Below, piece after piece: positions 22,621-39,363 of a DNA stretch of 64,000 bases. The DNA is from Telopea speciosissima (Eukaryota; Streptophyta; Magnoliopsida; Proteales; Proteaceae). The translations under genes and the position numbers were made by a program. The stretch is from contig NC_057925.1 in assembly GCF_018873765.1 (NCBI RefSeq), positions 57,300,970 through 57,364,969 of the forward strand, given 5' to 3'. A model generated the notes under the pieces. The model saw nothing but the letters and a program-made list of their open reading frames with translations. It ran no database searches and had not been told where the DNA came from. How positions within the stretch are numbered: position 1 is the first letter of the stretch; each line of letters starts with the position of its first letter.

Positions 22621-24231
22621 CGATATCGTATTGACATCGAAACTGAAACTTTTACCCAAATGATCGGCTGGATAAATGTGAGTCATCATATAGAGGACCA
22701 ACCTAGGGGCTGGGGTTGCCAGTTGCTACGGCCTACGGGCGACCTGGGCTTCTGATGAGCCCAGAAGTACCCTTTTTGATGGGCTGTCATGGGTTAATAA
22801 GCGGGCCTGATGAATAAAAAATTGACCCTTGTGAAAGCCCAGTAAATCGAATAATTGGGTGTAAGGTTGAAATATGCAATGCATATCTGGTTACTAATAC
22901 AATTAATATTTATGTATGTAGTTACTAATTACTACTTATGTTCTACCAAAAAAAAAAATTTACTATTTTTGTTGATTCTTTATTTATTGATTTTTTTCTC
23001 TCTCTCTCTCTCTCTCTCTTTCCTTTTTACTAATTTGAGTCATCATTAATTCATAATAACATAAGTCTTCCCATCTCATTTGATGCTCTAAATGATTCCA
23101 GCGGAGTCAATCCTAGCTATTCTGGGTATCCAATAAAGCGCAACAAAATTACTCTTATTGAAGTGGACATACTTAAAATCATTAGGCCCATCTATATAAT
23201 CACATCTATTTCTCCTAAAACATGGTAGGCCGAAGACACGGTCTGCCCAAATCCATCTACATCGTCATAATATTATAAAGGGAAAAAGTTTCTCTGAACC
23301 ACTGGAGTAGGATACACTAGCACTTTTGTGTCTATCTCTCTCCTCTCATGAAATGATCTTGTTGCCCTCCTATGAAAGATACTGTTATGTACCTAATCAG
23401 GCCCACTCTAGTGTATGGGCGCTAGATTATGCCACCTAGTATATGTTAGGTTAAAGGGCTTGATTTAATGCGTTCTATCAGCTCTGCAACTTTTAGCGTA
23501 TCAGTCAAGTACCTAACGCTAGGCAAAAACCCTGAAACAGAGTGGAGTCGCTTGGAAATGACTACTATACCTACCTAAAATGGAATCGGTTAAATGCTTG
23601 ATTTAACGCGTTCCATCAGCTTCGAGGATTTTGGCGTATCAGTCAAGTACCTAACAGATACTGTTTTGTTGCACTCCTCTGTGCCGCTTGCTTTGAGTTG
23701 GCACATGAAGCGTATGTTCATATGATTGTATGTGCAGAGGATCTGAACTCAATAAATTTTACATGGAGAACGAAAATTTCATGTGAAAAACTATTTGCAT
23801 AAAAAAAAATTTACTGTGAAAATAAAATCAAGAATCCACCAGATTTGACCAGCTAATTAACTGTCTTCTGGTCGTTCTTTTTATCTAAACTACCTAAATT
23901 TCGTGTCACTTCCACAATAAAAAATTTCTGAGCCCCTACATACAAGAATGTTCAATATTCAATTGGTTGATCTCCGCCATTACCAAGCTTCCATTCTATC
24001 CCCTCTTTCAAGTCATCACCCTTCGCTTCTAAAGGATATTTTTTTCTGTCTTTGGGTCTTTGCTTTGCAAATGTGATTAACTTTCTTTTTTCATTCCTCA
24101 ATTTTGGGACGGGAAGCTCAAGAGGCTTGAACACGAGGGAGACCCAGTGAATCACTCTTCTTGTCACCGTCGTTGAGTTGAGCCTTCTTGGTCAAAGTCA
24201 ATAGATATGTTGCAGTGCAGGGCCAATTTAG
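22621..24231. other. Intergenic, ending in the PAO 3' UTR
   Basis: It holds a (CT)n tract near 22998-23020. About 23285-23390 is half of a MITE (TCTCTGAACCACTGG..TCTATCTCTCTCCTC) that recurs inverted at 52650-52740. Two direct repeats of about 62 bp sit about 140 bp apart (23457-23518 and 23596-23656; shared core CGTATCAGTCAAGTACCTAAC). The minus-strand frame at 23952-24167 is likely 3' UTR. Confidence 0.5.
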
Positions 24232-29050
<4,819 letters not shown>

Positions 29051-29865
29051 AACACGGAAAGTAAGGAGAGAGAGAGAGGGAGAATTGTTTTAAGATTTGC
29101 TCTGGTTTTTGTTTGTGGCAGAAATAGCGGGAGTTTGGGCCTTTTATAAGGTGTATTCTAACGCGGTTGAGGTTTGGGTAAGCAGGGGTTATATTAGTCT
29201 TTTCCAAAGCTCGTGCACAAGCCCCGAAGTGTGTGGAATGGAATGGGTTAGCTTCACCCAACGCTAAAGCGGTTGGGTCTTCGTATGGTCAACGTCGAAC
29301 GTGAAAGGCATTGAATCCGTGGCAGTGACAGCAAAGGGTCCCTCTTCGTATCTTCTCACGTGGCAATTATAAAAGCCGCCGTGTGAAGTTTGAGAAGAAT
29401 ACATTTGTGGGGCCCAGACGAAGGATCAGTTGGGGATTTTGGGCAATGAAGTGGACAGGTGTTGATTAACCAGCTGGGCTTACCTCAACATTTGTGGGGC
29501 CTCTTCCTATTGTTTATTAACCAGCTGGGCTTACCTCAACAAACAACCAATGGGGGCCCAGCAACAGCTAATCGGGATCTATATAGGAGAAGGAAATTGG
29601 GCCAGTTGTTAAGCCACATTCCAAGATTAGAAAGAACAGTTGCAGAGTATTTACTTACAAATGCTGGAGAGGAGGTGAAGAAGCAAAGTAAATTGAACCA
29701 GCCCTGAATTTAAATGACATATATCCTGGATTTGGACCAGGCCCAGCCCATGTCTATCCCAACAAGTTCCAGTTCCAATTCCCTAGCCACAGGAAATTTT
29801 TTTCATTTGAATTAAGTTCATGTCCTCTAAATAGGTCCCCCCCTATATAGGTAGGGGGTGTCAAT
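29051..29865. other. PAO upstream region
   Basis: Promoter side of PAO, with GA-rich leader sequence just upstream of the ATG. A direct repeat of TTAACCAGCTGGGCTTACCT plus CAACA occurs at about 29464-29488 and 29517-29541. No gene is seen; the frame at 29459-29707 spans the repeat. Confidence 0.5.
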
Positions 29866-30181
29866 CGGTCGGCTTGGTCCGGTTTTGATCGGTCTGAATT
29901 GATCTTAGATACATACTTAAGGTGAAGTTCGGTTTTGGTTTTCCTTAACAGATTCTTATAGGCTTGTAGTCCGGTTTATTTTCGGTTTTCGATATTAAGA
30001 AAAAAAAGAAAAACAAATTAACCGTTTTTTTTATCAGTTTTTTGGGTTCTGTTATGCATTTGGTTTACCAGCCGTTTCCATTTCTACTGATTTCTAAAAA
30101 CTAAATCGAAGCCGAACCATTAAGAATTAGGTTTATTTTTTTGGTCTGTTTGACTAGCTCAAGTCAAAATTTGACACCCCA
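29866..30181. mobile_element. Small element with GGGTGTCAA termini
   Basis: It starts GGGGGTGTCAATCGG and ends AATTTGACACCCC, an inverted pair of about 10 bases. Its interior is the CGGTTTTGGTTTT-type sequence very common in plant spacers. Similar interior sequence occurs near 61085-61130 and 52900. Superfamily is uncertain (hAT-like termini at best). Confidence 0.45.
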
Positions 30182-30338
30182 ACGTATAGGCGTGCATGAA
30201 TATACACAAGGATGTATGCCAATATATTAACTGTTGTGAGTAAAAGCTAGTTCCAGGATGTCTAGATAGTCCTACATCGATGAGTGAAAGAAAGACCATG
30301 ATCGATGTAAGGATTGGAGTCAGGACTCCCTCACAAAG

Positions 30339-30489
30339 GGACCTTTATCCGTTGCTGTAACTGAATCGCTGTTGTACATATCATGTGGCCATGTGTGCAC
30401 AATGGGGCTCGCTGTGCACACATGACCGCTATTGTACCGCATGATGCGCACAGCGCACAACACTCCAATTACAACAGCGAATAAAAATT
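30339..30489. mobile_element. 151-bp MITE with 10-bp target duplication
   Basis: The left end GGACCTTTATCCGTTGCTGT is the approximate inverse of the right end ACAGCGAATAAAAATT, and the interior is also palindromic (CTGTGCACACATG, GCGCACAGCGCACAAC). The perfect duplication CCTCACAAAG flanks it at 30329-30338 and 30490-30499. The size is compatible with Mutator-type insertion (9-11 bp). Confidence 0.8.
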
Positions 30490-30499
30490 CCTCACAAAG

Positions 30500-32695
30500 C
30501 CTTTTAAAACTGTGAAGACGAAATTATAATAACTTCGATGGACAGTCCAACCTGCATTTCTCTCCACTGATTTGATTTAAAATTCTAAAGATTGTTTTAA
30601 CGGCAAGTCAACAATGCTTTTCTGACCATCATTTTCCAATGTGGATCTCATGAAATTTTCGAGAAGATAAAAAAAAGGGAAAAGCAATATGAGAATTAGG
30701 TATCACTGGCAGCGGGTAATATGAGAATCAAGTAAAGCACTTTCCAATGTTTAGCCGATAGATATGATTTAAGCTCATCAAGTGGGAAAATTCACCGTTG
30801 GATGTCCAATCTACCATGTGTCGACATCTTTACCAACTATTGTTGCAATGTATATTTTTACGAATTGAAAAGGATTAAAATCCCATCAAATGATCATCGA
30901 TGGCAGTTTTAGGATTTTGTACTATAGGAGCAAGAGATTATGACCATCAGTTACCAATAGGGAATTTCTTCACGTAATGGACACTCAATGGCAGTTTTAG
31001 TATTTCGTACAACAGGAATAAGAGATTATGATTATTGGTTTATTGAGAATTTCTTTGTAGTGCTGTGGGTGAAGAGAAACTTCTTCCTATAGCACATAAT
31101 TTGATATATTGATGCATATAGAATTGTTATAATAGGAAATCTAATATGTAACCATGGCCTAATTTTTCCACGTGGAAGTGTGATGTGGCAATCTTGGCTG
31201 TTAGATATTTAGGGAATCAGCTAGCTTAATTGATCATATATCGAATTTCAACCTCAAATTCAATCATTTATATTTTCATTTAATTTTATACCCTTCCACG
31301 TATATTTATGCACCCTCTTTTAATCATGAATTATATTTTGTGACATGGTAAATTTCAATCGAGTTAAAACTTGACATGTGAATAAGAGACATTGGGATCT
31401 ATACGTTTACAAATTTTCAGCTCCATCTAAACTATTAGAACCATGGAAGAACCAAATGAAAGGCTTGATGACTTTCCTCATAATACCATGGCCAAATATG
31501 CTTCCTTATCATATACAATTAGATAAAGAAAAATTAGTATATAAATAAAAATAAAATTTTAAAATTGAAATTAATTTTCATGAACTTTTTTGTCTTATAG
31601 AAATTGGTTTTTAATATGTATTATAAAAACAAAATTAAATTGGTTTTGTAGTGACTTTAGGATGCTAGACCATTCATGGACTTTATTTTGTGGCCCAAAG
31701 TTGACTTTGGTCCAAACAAGGCCAGATTTGATTCTCTCATCCAACTCTATCCAAGCCTAAGGAATCTCATTTGAAGACACAAAAGGGCTTCACTTAATTC
31801 TCAAGCCATCTTCTAATCTTAGTGAAAGTTTAGTCCAGCAGCCAACCCCTATGTGTTCCTTTGTAGGCAACTTTAAGGGAAGACAGGAAATTTCAGTAAA
31901 AATATTTAGATGAATATTCAAAATTTGGTGATTTACATTTCTAAAGGTGCCCAATTTGATGGGAGGTCAAGATCAGCTACATCATCCAACTTTAAAGTGG
32001 AACCCTTATCGTTTATCACTTATTTGCCCAAGTGTCCTAATTAGAAGCTAAGTTTTGGACTATCCCTTTCATTTTAGGTGGATAAATCAAAAACTTCAGT
32101 TAGTGACTGAAAATTATCAAACAATCTATGTTTGGGTCATCAGTACAATTGGTACTTATCCTTCACAGTTCAGTGCTGAATTTATTTTTTGGGTTTTGAT
32201 TTGACCAATAAACCTTTTGATATTCTTGCATGGTTGAAAATCATTCTTACCAATAAATGTTTTTTTTTTGGGGTGAACATTCTTACCAATAAATTGCTTT
32301 TTTGAAAAAAAAAATTTTAGTTTTAAAGGAAAAATTCCCGACGACGATGCTAGTTTACCAATCTAGGCGGCATTGGTGTAGTGTAGGTTATTCTCTCATA
32401 CTAGCATCGTGGGGAACCCTCTCTCTTTAACAATTTACTTATCATGTAACTTGAACTAAACAACGAATTAGGTAGCTATGGTTGAAATGTTACTTAAGTT
32501 GTTATAGATTCTTTTCCATTGTGCCTTCTTTGTTTTCTGTCTTCTATTTTTATTTGAAGTTAACCACGTATGTTGCAGACACTCCCAATTTAAGGGATAA
32601 CAAGGACACAAGATAAGGAATGGAACCACCGGAGCAATTCCTAATGCATTGATTTAATCAAAGTTAAAATCATATCTAACTTAAACTTACTAACC
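30500..32695. other. Gene-poor AT-rich spacer
   Basis: A diverged tandem pair of about 100 bp lies at 30895-31065 (shared ATGGCAGTTTTAG, AGAGATTATGA, GAATTTCTT). Near 32235-32295 a short phrase (CATTCTTACCAATAAAT) is duplicated around a poly-T tract. An imperfect inverted repeat GATGCTAG../..CTAGCATCGT is at 32347-32411. No gene is supported. Confidence 0.4.
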
Positions 32696-32699
32696 CTTT

Positions 32700-32880
32700 T
32701 TTGTTTTTGTTTTTTGATAGGTCCTACTCTATCTTATCCTATGAGGGGGGCGGGGTGGGGCGGGGTAGGGAAGGTGTGAACCAAGAGATGTGAACCCAAG
32801 ACCTGCTGGTGGGATGAGCTTTAACGCTCTACACTCTACCAAATGCACTAGGCACTTGTTCACATTAACCCACTTTATAA
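32700..32880 (-). repeat. tRNA-derived SINE
   Basis: Read on the minus strand: box A-like TTTGGTAGAGTGTAGAG, box B-like GGGTTCACATCTC about 35 bases on, a GC-rich body, and an A-rich end (CAAAAAACAAAAACAAAA). This order is that of a plant tRNA-related SINE with 3' tail. A relative with box-B-like GAGTTCAAACC lies at 48545-48672. Confidence 0.55.
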
Positions 32881-33636
32881 TTCTCTAGCTGAGAAGGTTT
32901 CAAACAAATGATTCATTCACCCTACTTTGAACTCATGGGGTGGCAAGTAACTATGCCCTACATATGACATTTTGGGTCAGCCATACAGTATGAGCTAAAA
33001 AATGAAGTAGCAAGCATTGATTGTTATCTTCTTTAATCTTTTTATAATCCTTGCCTTTGAAATGTAGGGTTCAATTTTGTGTGAATTCAAATGCCAATTG
33101 GAACAATTTATTTCTATCATTTCTTTATCACATAATGTGTTTTGACAACCCTTGTCTTGAATTTTAGGGTTCTTAGGTAGATCAGTCAAATGGGTCCATC
33201 TTCTTTATATGTGAACAACTGAAATACCCTTCCCATGCTTACAAAAATGGATTCAATTCAATTGCATGCATGATTGCAATAATCAAGTTTCAATCATCCC
33301 TTCAAGACTTTACTCTGTTTTAACTACTCCACTATGAGAAGCTTCCACTTAGCCAAGGGGGGCAGTTCAATCTAATTAGTATAGAAATTTTAGTGTGGAC
33401 CTTTGACCCAAATGTCTTTATAGTCTCCACTTTGAGGTTCTTTTACATATGTCCTCACACGGAGCACTTTGACCTTGCAATTCCACTTTCATAGACCATA
33501 ATAATAGTAAGTTGGATTAAAATGCAATGAGCCGAAAGTTAAGAACCCAATCAAGGTGATGTTGTACAACTTGTGCTTCTAGGTCTTAGAGTTCACATTC
33601 ATAGGGAGGAGGGTTCAACTATTCAATTCAGATTGT
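32881..33636. other. Spacer without recognised features
   Basis: AT-rich. The small minus frame 32995-33189 has no family resemblance and ordinary spacer composition. Confidence 0.4.
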
Positions 33637-33800
33637 CTACGGTGTAGCTGCCCGTAGTGGCCTGTGCAGCACAGACTGGGCTGTGCGTGCAATGACCGCT
33701 TTACCCCTGCTCGGGTAAGGTGTTTGGACAGGATTAAGGTGGTCTTTGCGCACGCAGCTTAGTCTGCGCCGCTCAGGCCGTTATGGGCAGCGCACCATGG
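33637..33800. mobile_element. GC-rich fold-back MITE
   Basis: The left arm CTGCCCGTAGTGGCCTGTGC and right arm (inverse) GCTGCCCATAACGGCCTGAG continue inwards through CAGACT and GTGCG(T/C)GCAA to a centre near 33715. It stands out from the AT-rich surroundings by base composition. Confidence 0.65.
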
Positions 33801-35690
33801 TGGATCTGGATCCTCAACTGTTAGTGTTTATGACTGTCTGAGACCGTAATAATGTAGTAAAAAGCCCAGTTCCTGCATGTTAGGCAAGTGGGTGCAATCT
33901 GATGGGCTACAATGGCTAGCCCATCTAGCTATAAACTGATGAGTGATCACCATGTGAGAAAAGGCCAAATTTTTTTTTTCTGGGTTTTCAGTTAATACAC
34001 AGCCCAGGTCTTAGCCAATATCCTATCTGTTGTGGATTGGGCTTGGTCAGTCAGTGTCCTTGGATCTTCATAAGATTCAGCCAAGCCCATTTGGAAGATT
34101 AATCATTCAAATCCAGCTCAAGCCCAATTGAGCCTTCTTAGTTCTTGGCCATATGATTGAAGAAAACCACAGGTTCTCTATGGTTGCAAGTAAAAGGGGA
34201 AAAGAAGTGAAATTTTAGTTTTGAAAAGAAGGGAGAGGGTAGGGGACCCTGCCTTAGTGCAGTTTTCAGACGAATGAGAGAATCCCCTTTGGAATCTGAC
34301 AATAGGGGGAGTGACATTTATTACATATATATCATCCTCTCATATGAGCAAAGTGATATGTGAGGGATTGTGCAATTTCATTTTTGAGTTGGCGTTGTGC
34401 ACAACTTTTACCCTAAAAAGAAATAGAAATTTTTGTACTTTAACATGATTATATAATCGACTTAAATTTCTTACCATAAGGTTCTCTTCAGTATAATTTC
34501 TGTTTTTTAATGATCTATTTATGAGAAATTTTTGTTTGTTTTTATTAAAGGTCAGCAAAGATTATATTTATAGGAAAAAAGAAAAACAACTATTTATGAG
34601 AAATCATTCCATCAAAATAATGAAATACTTGAGTACCAGTTGCAATCAATTTCATGCCTATTCTACTCTCCGCTTTAATGAGCATGTGTTAATAATAGGG
34701 GTAAATGTGTCATTTGACATGTTTAAAAAGAAATGAAAACAAAATCACTCTATTTCGCTGCCGCCACCACCACCACCTTTCCAACCCCAGCCCTGTCACC
34801 ACCACCATCACCACCACCAAAGAAATATAGAGAATCTATTCTCAAAAATTGAACTACCAAATAGATTTCTTATTCTTGAAATATCTCAGATTGATGCAAC
34901 CAAAACAATTTCTTTCTTAACAAAAATGAAACCGATCCGAAATTGACATTGAAATCAAACCAAATCAGCCCTTGGGCTTATTTGCCAGCTTGTTCTTAGA
35001 ATTCTAGAATAAGAAATCTATATTTCAAGCTTACTACAAAGTCTGGTGGCCTCTTAACTATATAAGCTTATTGCCCATTTAACATGCAATCCTAGTTAAT
35101 CTTATGATTAGGCTTTTTTACAGTTCATAGTAGATCATCTACAATCCCTCTTTGAGTTCATACCAAGAACAATTGAGAAGCTAACCATAAGTTTGATGTG
35201 CTTCTGGACTTTCTTTCCTCTGTCCCTGCCTTGTTAATTGCATTCCCCAACACCTGAAACACACAAACCAGGAGAGAGAGAGAGAGCAACAGATAACTTT
35301 TGTTTGCTTCAAGCAGAAATAGGGTTTTATAGCACATGCTCATTAGAAGAAAAGCGCATCATCATAAACATCAATGATTGGCTCATAGGCACCCCTCTCT
35401 CATAAAGAAAACATAAACATCACCACAATTATTTATGATAAATTGAAATAAGAGTTATAAATCAAATCAAATACATGCAAAGAGTAAAAAATTGTCATAT
35501 AAATAGTTACATAAACCATAGAGAGCATTAATTATAATTTTAAGAATTAATTTTCAGTTGCAAAGTAAATTGAGAATGTTTTGGAGTTACCACACAATCA
35601 TTAAGTAATGATTACTAAAACTTCTTTTTTAGGTTGAAAATTTTCACTTCCCTTAACTCTATTACCAAGTCACAATTACAGATGTAATTG
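33801..35690. other. Gene-poor spacer
   Basis: A CCA/CAC-rich microsatellite lies near 34760-34820. On the minus strand at about 35158-35250 a frame follows a good acceptor (GTGTTTCAG|GTGTTGGGG) and ends in a stop; it could be a terminal exon of an unknown transcript (VLGNAINKAGTEERK..), but nothing upstream supports it. Confidence 0.35.
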
Positions 35691-35699
35691 CGAAATCCC

Positions 35700-35843
35700 G
35701 TTCACCACATAAGGAGTAGAGCTTGCTGGCCTTTTTGAACAACACAACTGGCGCTTCAAGAAGGCAAGATTCTGGGCAGCATCACAGTCAATCCTCTTCA
35801 TCTCTATCTTTTGGTCCCCCATGGTTGTTCTCCTTTCCGCCAT
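35700..35843 (-). pseudogene. Type I MADS-box fragment, frameshifted
   Basis: From the ATG at 35843 the frame reads MAERRTTMGDQKIEMKRID, close to the start of the MADS domains at 38490 and 43652. After LAFLKRQL the MADS reading moves to another frame (VVLFKKASKLYSLCGE), so there is one frameshift. Homology stops after about 48 codons. It is head-to-head with the fragment at 35910-36085. Confidence 0.75.
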
Positions 35844-35909
35844 GATCCAAGGGATTAAAGACCAATCAAGAGAAAAGACTGAGATTGAGGTTGAGACAAT
35901 GGTGAGAGA

Positions 35910-36085
35910 GCTGCAAGCAAGAAGAACAACATGGAGGTTTTATGCTAGTAATTGGAGAAGAGGATGGACTGCGATGCTGTTTGGTAGCTCACCGGCCTTT
36001 TTGAAACGCCGAGTTGGGCTGTTCAAGAATGCCAACCAGTGCTACACCTAATGAGGGAGCGAGGTCATGATCGTCGATTTCAAGA
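35910..36085 (+). pseudogene. Type I MADS-box fragment, truncated
   Basis: Plus-strand remains of the same family: a degraded RRTTMG-like start near 35915, then LKRRVGLFKNANQ near 36003-36040, two stop codons, and GSEVMIVDFKSE. It cannot encode a MADS protein. With the minus-strand fragment it forms an older inverted pair, similar in layout to the intact pair at 43386-44277. Confidence 0.7.
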
Positions 36086-36496
36086 GTGAGAAACTACAAG
36101 AGAATGATAGGTGATAACCATGGCAGTTCAGGGGGAGAAGCCCCCATGGAACATCTCTACTTGGTTGATCTGCAGTAGTTGGAAGGCACAATGGTCAAAC
36201 AGAAGAAATGATTAACCAAGTGATATATAGTCATTTGGGCATTTAATGCGAACAGAAGAAACGCTTAACCAAATGAAGTAGTCATGATGTTTGGAATTTA
36301 ATGCGTAACGCCCATGAACAAGCTCTACTTGACTCATCTCCAGTAGTTGTAAGTCACATTAATGGTCGAACTAAAGAAACGTTTGATCAAATGATGTAGT
36401 CATGAAGTTGGGAATTTAATGCGTAGCGCTCATGGACCACCTTTACTTGATTGATCTCCATTAACTGGAACTCAAGAGGAACTTTATCCCCTCAAG

Positions 36497-36630
36497 TACA
36501 GTACACTCTCAAGTGCACTAAAATGGTACATTTGACGGAGCACATGGACTTAAAGAGTGTTTTAAAACAAAAACACTTTAAGGTGCATCGTAAGAAGTAC
36601 CTTTTTGGTGCACTTGAGGTGTTAATTTTC
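36497..36630. mobile_element. MITE inside the tandem array
   Basis: The left end CTCAAGTGCACTAAAATGGTAC is inverse to the right end GTACCTTTTTGGTGCACTTGAG (19 of 22 positions pair). It interrupts a repeat sub-unit between GGAAC near 36472 and AGATGGCC near 36651. Confidence 0.7.
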
Positions 36631-36696
36631 CAACCCCCCCCCCTCTCTCCAAGATGGCCAAACTAAAGAGACGCTAAACCAAGTATTGTAGTCATG

Positions 36697-36890
36697 GAAT
36701 TTTTATCACCTCTAATTCGCTGCTCGCTCCAATTCCTTTCAATTCCTCATATAGGAGCAGAAATGACCACCCTACCCCACCTTGGGCAGTGTGTTCGGGC
36801 AAGGGGGTAAGGTGGTCATTTTTGCTCCTATGTGAGGAATTGGAGGGAATTGGAGCAGACAGGAATTGGAGGTGATAACGATTCTATAGT
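36697..36890. mobile_element. MITE with TTATCACCTC ends inside the tandem array
   Basis: The left end TTTATCACCTCTAATTC and right end GAATTGGAGGTGATAA are inverse. Long arms follow with CCAATTCC..CAATTCCTCA and GGAGCAGAAATGACCACC / GGTGGTCATTTTTGCTCC. A relative with the same ends lies at 51736-51908. Confidence 0.8.
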
Positions 36891-37804
36891 CATGATGGAA
36901 ATTTAATGTGTAACGCCCTTGGTTAACCAAGTTATGTAGTCATGACGTTGGGAATTTAATGCATAACGCCCATGGACAAGCTCTACTTGGCTGATCTCCG
37001 GTAGTTGGAAGTTTGAATGATCGAACTAAAGAAACGCTTGATCAAGTGATGTAGTCATGAAGTCGGGAATTTAATGCGTAACGCACATGGACCACCTTTA
37101 CTTGACTGATCTCCATTAGTTGGAACCCAAAATGGCCAAATTAAAGAAACGTTAAACCAAGTATTGCAGTCATGATGTTAGAAGATTAATGTGTAACGCC
37201 CATCGTTAACCAAGTTATGTAGTCATGACGTTGGGAATTTAATGCATAACGCCCATGAACAAGCTCTGCTTGATCGATCTCCAGTAGTTGTAAGTCAGAA
37301 TGGTCGAACTGAAGAAACGCTTGATCAAGTGATGTAGTCATGAAGTTGGGAATTTAATGTGTATATCGCACATGGACCACCTTTACTAGATTGATCTCCA
37401 TTAGTTGGAAACCAAGACGGCCAAACTAAAGAAACGCTAAACAAAGTATTGCAGTCATGACGTTGGAAATTTAATGTGTAATGCCCATGGTTAACCAAGT
37501 TATGTAGTCATGACGTTGGGCTTTTAATGTGTAACGCCTCCATGGACCACCTCTACTTAACTGATCTCTAGTAGGTTTTTTTTTTTTTGATGAAAGTATA
37601 ATCACACAAACCACACACCAATCCCAAAAGGTTAACAGATTTTTAGGACCGATCTCTAGTAATTGGAGGTCACAATGGTCAAACTGAAGAAACGCTTGAA
37701 CAAGTGATGTAGTCATGACGATGGGAATTTAATGCGTAACGCCGATGGACCACCTCTACTTGACTAATCTAGTAATATCCAGTAGTTAGAAGTCAGAACT
37801 GTAC

Positions 37805-37945
37805 GGGAGTGTAGCCTACGCCAGCACTCCCATGTGTCTATCTCTCTCCTCCTTAAAACAAGGGGGCAGAGGTGTCTTTTCACATGGGAAGGAGAGAGAT
37901 AGACTCATGGGAGTGTTGGTGTAGACCACACTCCCGGACAGAGAT
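37805..37945. mobile_element. Intact reference copy of the MITE found split at 10361/18363
   Basis: The left ACGGGAGTGTAGCCTACGCC and the right (inverse) CCGGGAGTGTGGTCTACACC are followed inwards by AGCACTCCCATG and TCTATCTCTCTCC on both arms. Total is about 140 bp around TTAAAACAAGG. Confidence 0.8.
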
Positions 37946-38489
37946 CTTTTTCTCTAACATTTATATATGATGAAGGATCATCATATAGACGATTTGAAGA
38001 CTCGTGAATTCCCAATAGAAAACCACCACGTCATCCAATAGGACCCTAAATGGTCAGATAAACAAGTTGGAAACATAATCTTAAATCTTCAACTTAGAAA
38101 TATAAAATTTATGAACGTAGTAAATGTTTACTAAAAATTCAACAAGAACTTAGCAAATTAAAAAACCATCCAATGAAGGACAAAAACAAGAATAGAGAAT
38201 TGACCTCTCTAGGTTACTTTCCTCTAATGTGAAGTTCAACATTAGAAATTCATTAGCCCCAAAAATCCTTGATATAATTGCCAATTATAAACAAGATTCC
38301 ATTCTAAAATATCGTTTACATTGATAAGTAATAGGGCTTATCATTTGGATACTTTGGAGACTTATGAATTCCTTGCAGAAAACCTCTATATAATCATATC
38401 CCATATTTTCCTTCTTGCTTGCATCTTTCACATTTATCTCAACCCCCATTTGTGTCTCTTTTCTTGAATCATCCTCAGTCCTTTGGATC

Positions 38490-38756
38490 ATGGCAAGAAA
38501 GAGAACAAGCATGGGACACCAAAAGAGGGAGATGAAGATGATAGAGGATTGTAATGCTCGGTATGTCACATTTGCGAAACGTCGAGCTGACCTCTTTAAG
38601 AAGGCCAGCGAACTTTGCAACTTATGTGGTGCCGAGGTCGCCATCATCGTTTTCTCCCCGGCCGGAAATATATACACGTTTGGACACCCATCTGTGTATT
38701 CTATTGTCGATAGGTTTCTCAATGAAACCAACCCAGAGGTAGTGGAAGACAGCTAA
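38490..38756 (+). CDS. Short type I MADS-box protein (AGL62-like domain only), 88 aa
   Basis: Single exon, MARKRTSMGHQKREMK.. to ..ETNPEVVEDS. Residues 1-60 form a MADS domain of the type I M-alpha class ([26 protein letters not shown]), the class of AGL62 that acts in endosperm and female gametophyte. The usual C-terminal region of about 200 residues is missing; the stop follows soon after [16 protein letters not shown]. Two relatives at 43386-43652 (same length, 74 of 88 residues identical) and 43963-44277 stop in the same region. An in-frame extension to 38415 lacks similarity and I start at 38490. It may be a MADS-only regulator or an ancestor-truncated gene. Confidence 0.8.
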   Translation: MARKRTSMGHQKREMKMIEDCNARYVTFAKRRADLFKKASELCNLCGAEVAIIVFSPAGNIYTFGHPSVYSIVDRFLNETNPEVVEDS

Positions 38757-39363
38757 GCTGATGGAGGCCCAAGTTCCAATTCTTTCACTATTATTGCCCT
38801 GTAATTCTGTTGGAGCTGCTAAGAATGCTCTTATTGGTCCTTCGGGTTTTGGGTTTCAATAGGGGAATGGGCTTGTTGTACTTGGGCCTTCTAAATTGCT
38901 GTCGGGGTTGCCATACATGTTCTTTTTACCGGATGGAAAAAATGAAGGATGGAACAATAATAAATCTGTTTTGAGTATCTATTCTATTTTTTCAGGTGTT
39001 TTGTATGATTTATGGTTCTTATTTCTTATAAGTGAGAAGATTCGTTGCCTGATAGCATGACCCCTGCACACGAATAACTTTTAAAAATTTTTATAAACGA
39101 TTTTGATTTCACTATCCAAATTACGGTACCCTGTAACCATTTATAAACCATTTATAAACCTTTTAACACCTGCATAGAGGCTAAGAGGGGCAATTTTGTG
39201 GTTTCATACAAAACCAGTGAAAAAAAAATCATTGTTGGAGAGCGGTTTTATCAAACTGATATTTACCCCTTTCTTACTATAAAATTAAAATTAAACTCCT
39301 TTATCAAAAAAAAAAAAAAAACAAAACAAAATACTATTGTTCTATAATAATTGGATTTTTGAA

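Larger units (their letters stand above)
36120..37800 (+). repeat. Higher-order tandem repeat array next to the MADS genes
   Basis: Sub-units of roughly 50-120 bp share TGTAGTCATGA(C/A)GTTGGGAATTTAATG, GTAACGCCCATGGACCACC, CTACTTGACTGATCTCCA and GAAACGCTT. A composite unit of about 285 bp repeats: GGTTAACCAAGTTATGTAG recurs near 36920, 37206 and 37489. The array is interrupted by MITEs at 36497-36630 and 36697-36890 and by a T-rich insertion near 37577-37650. Confidence 0.85.

Noticed and set aside
34339-34558. ORF resembling a small membrane or ribosomal protein
   Set aside because: AT-rich spacer composition, no recognised motif, no splice or promoter context.
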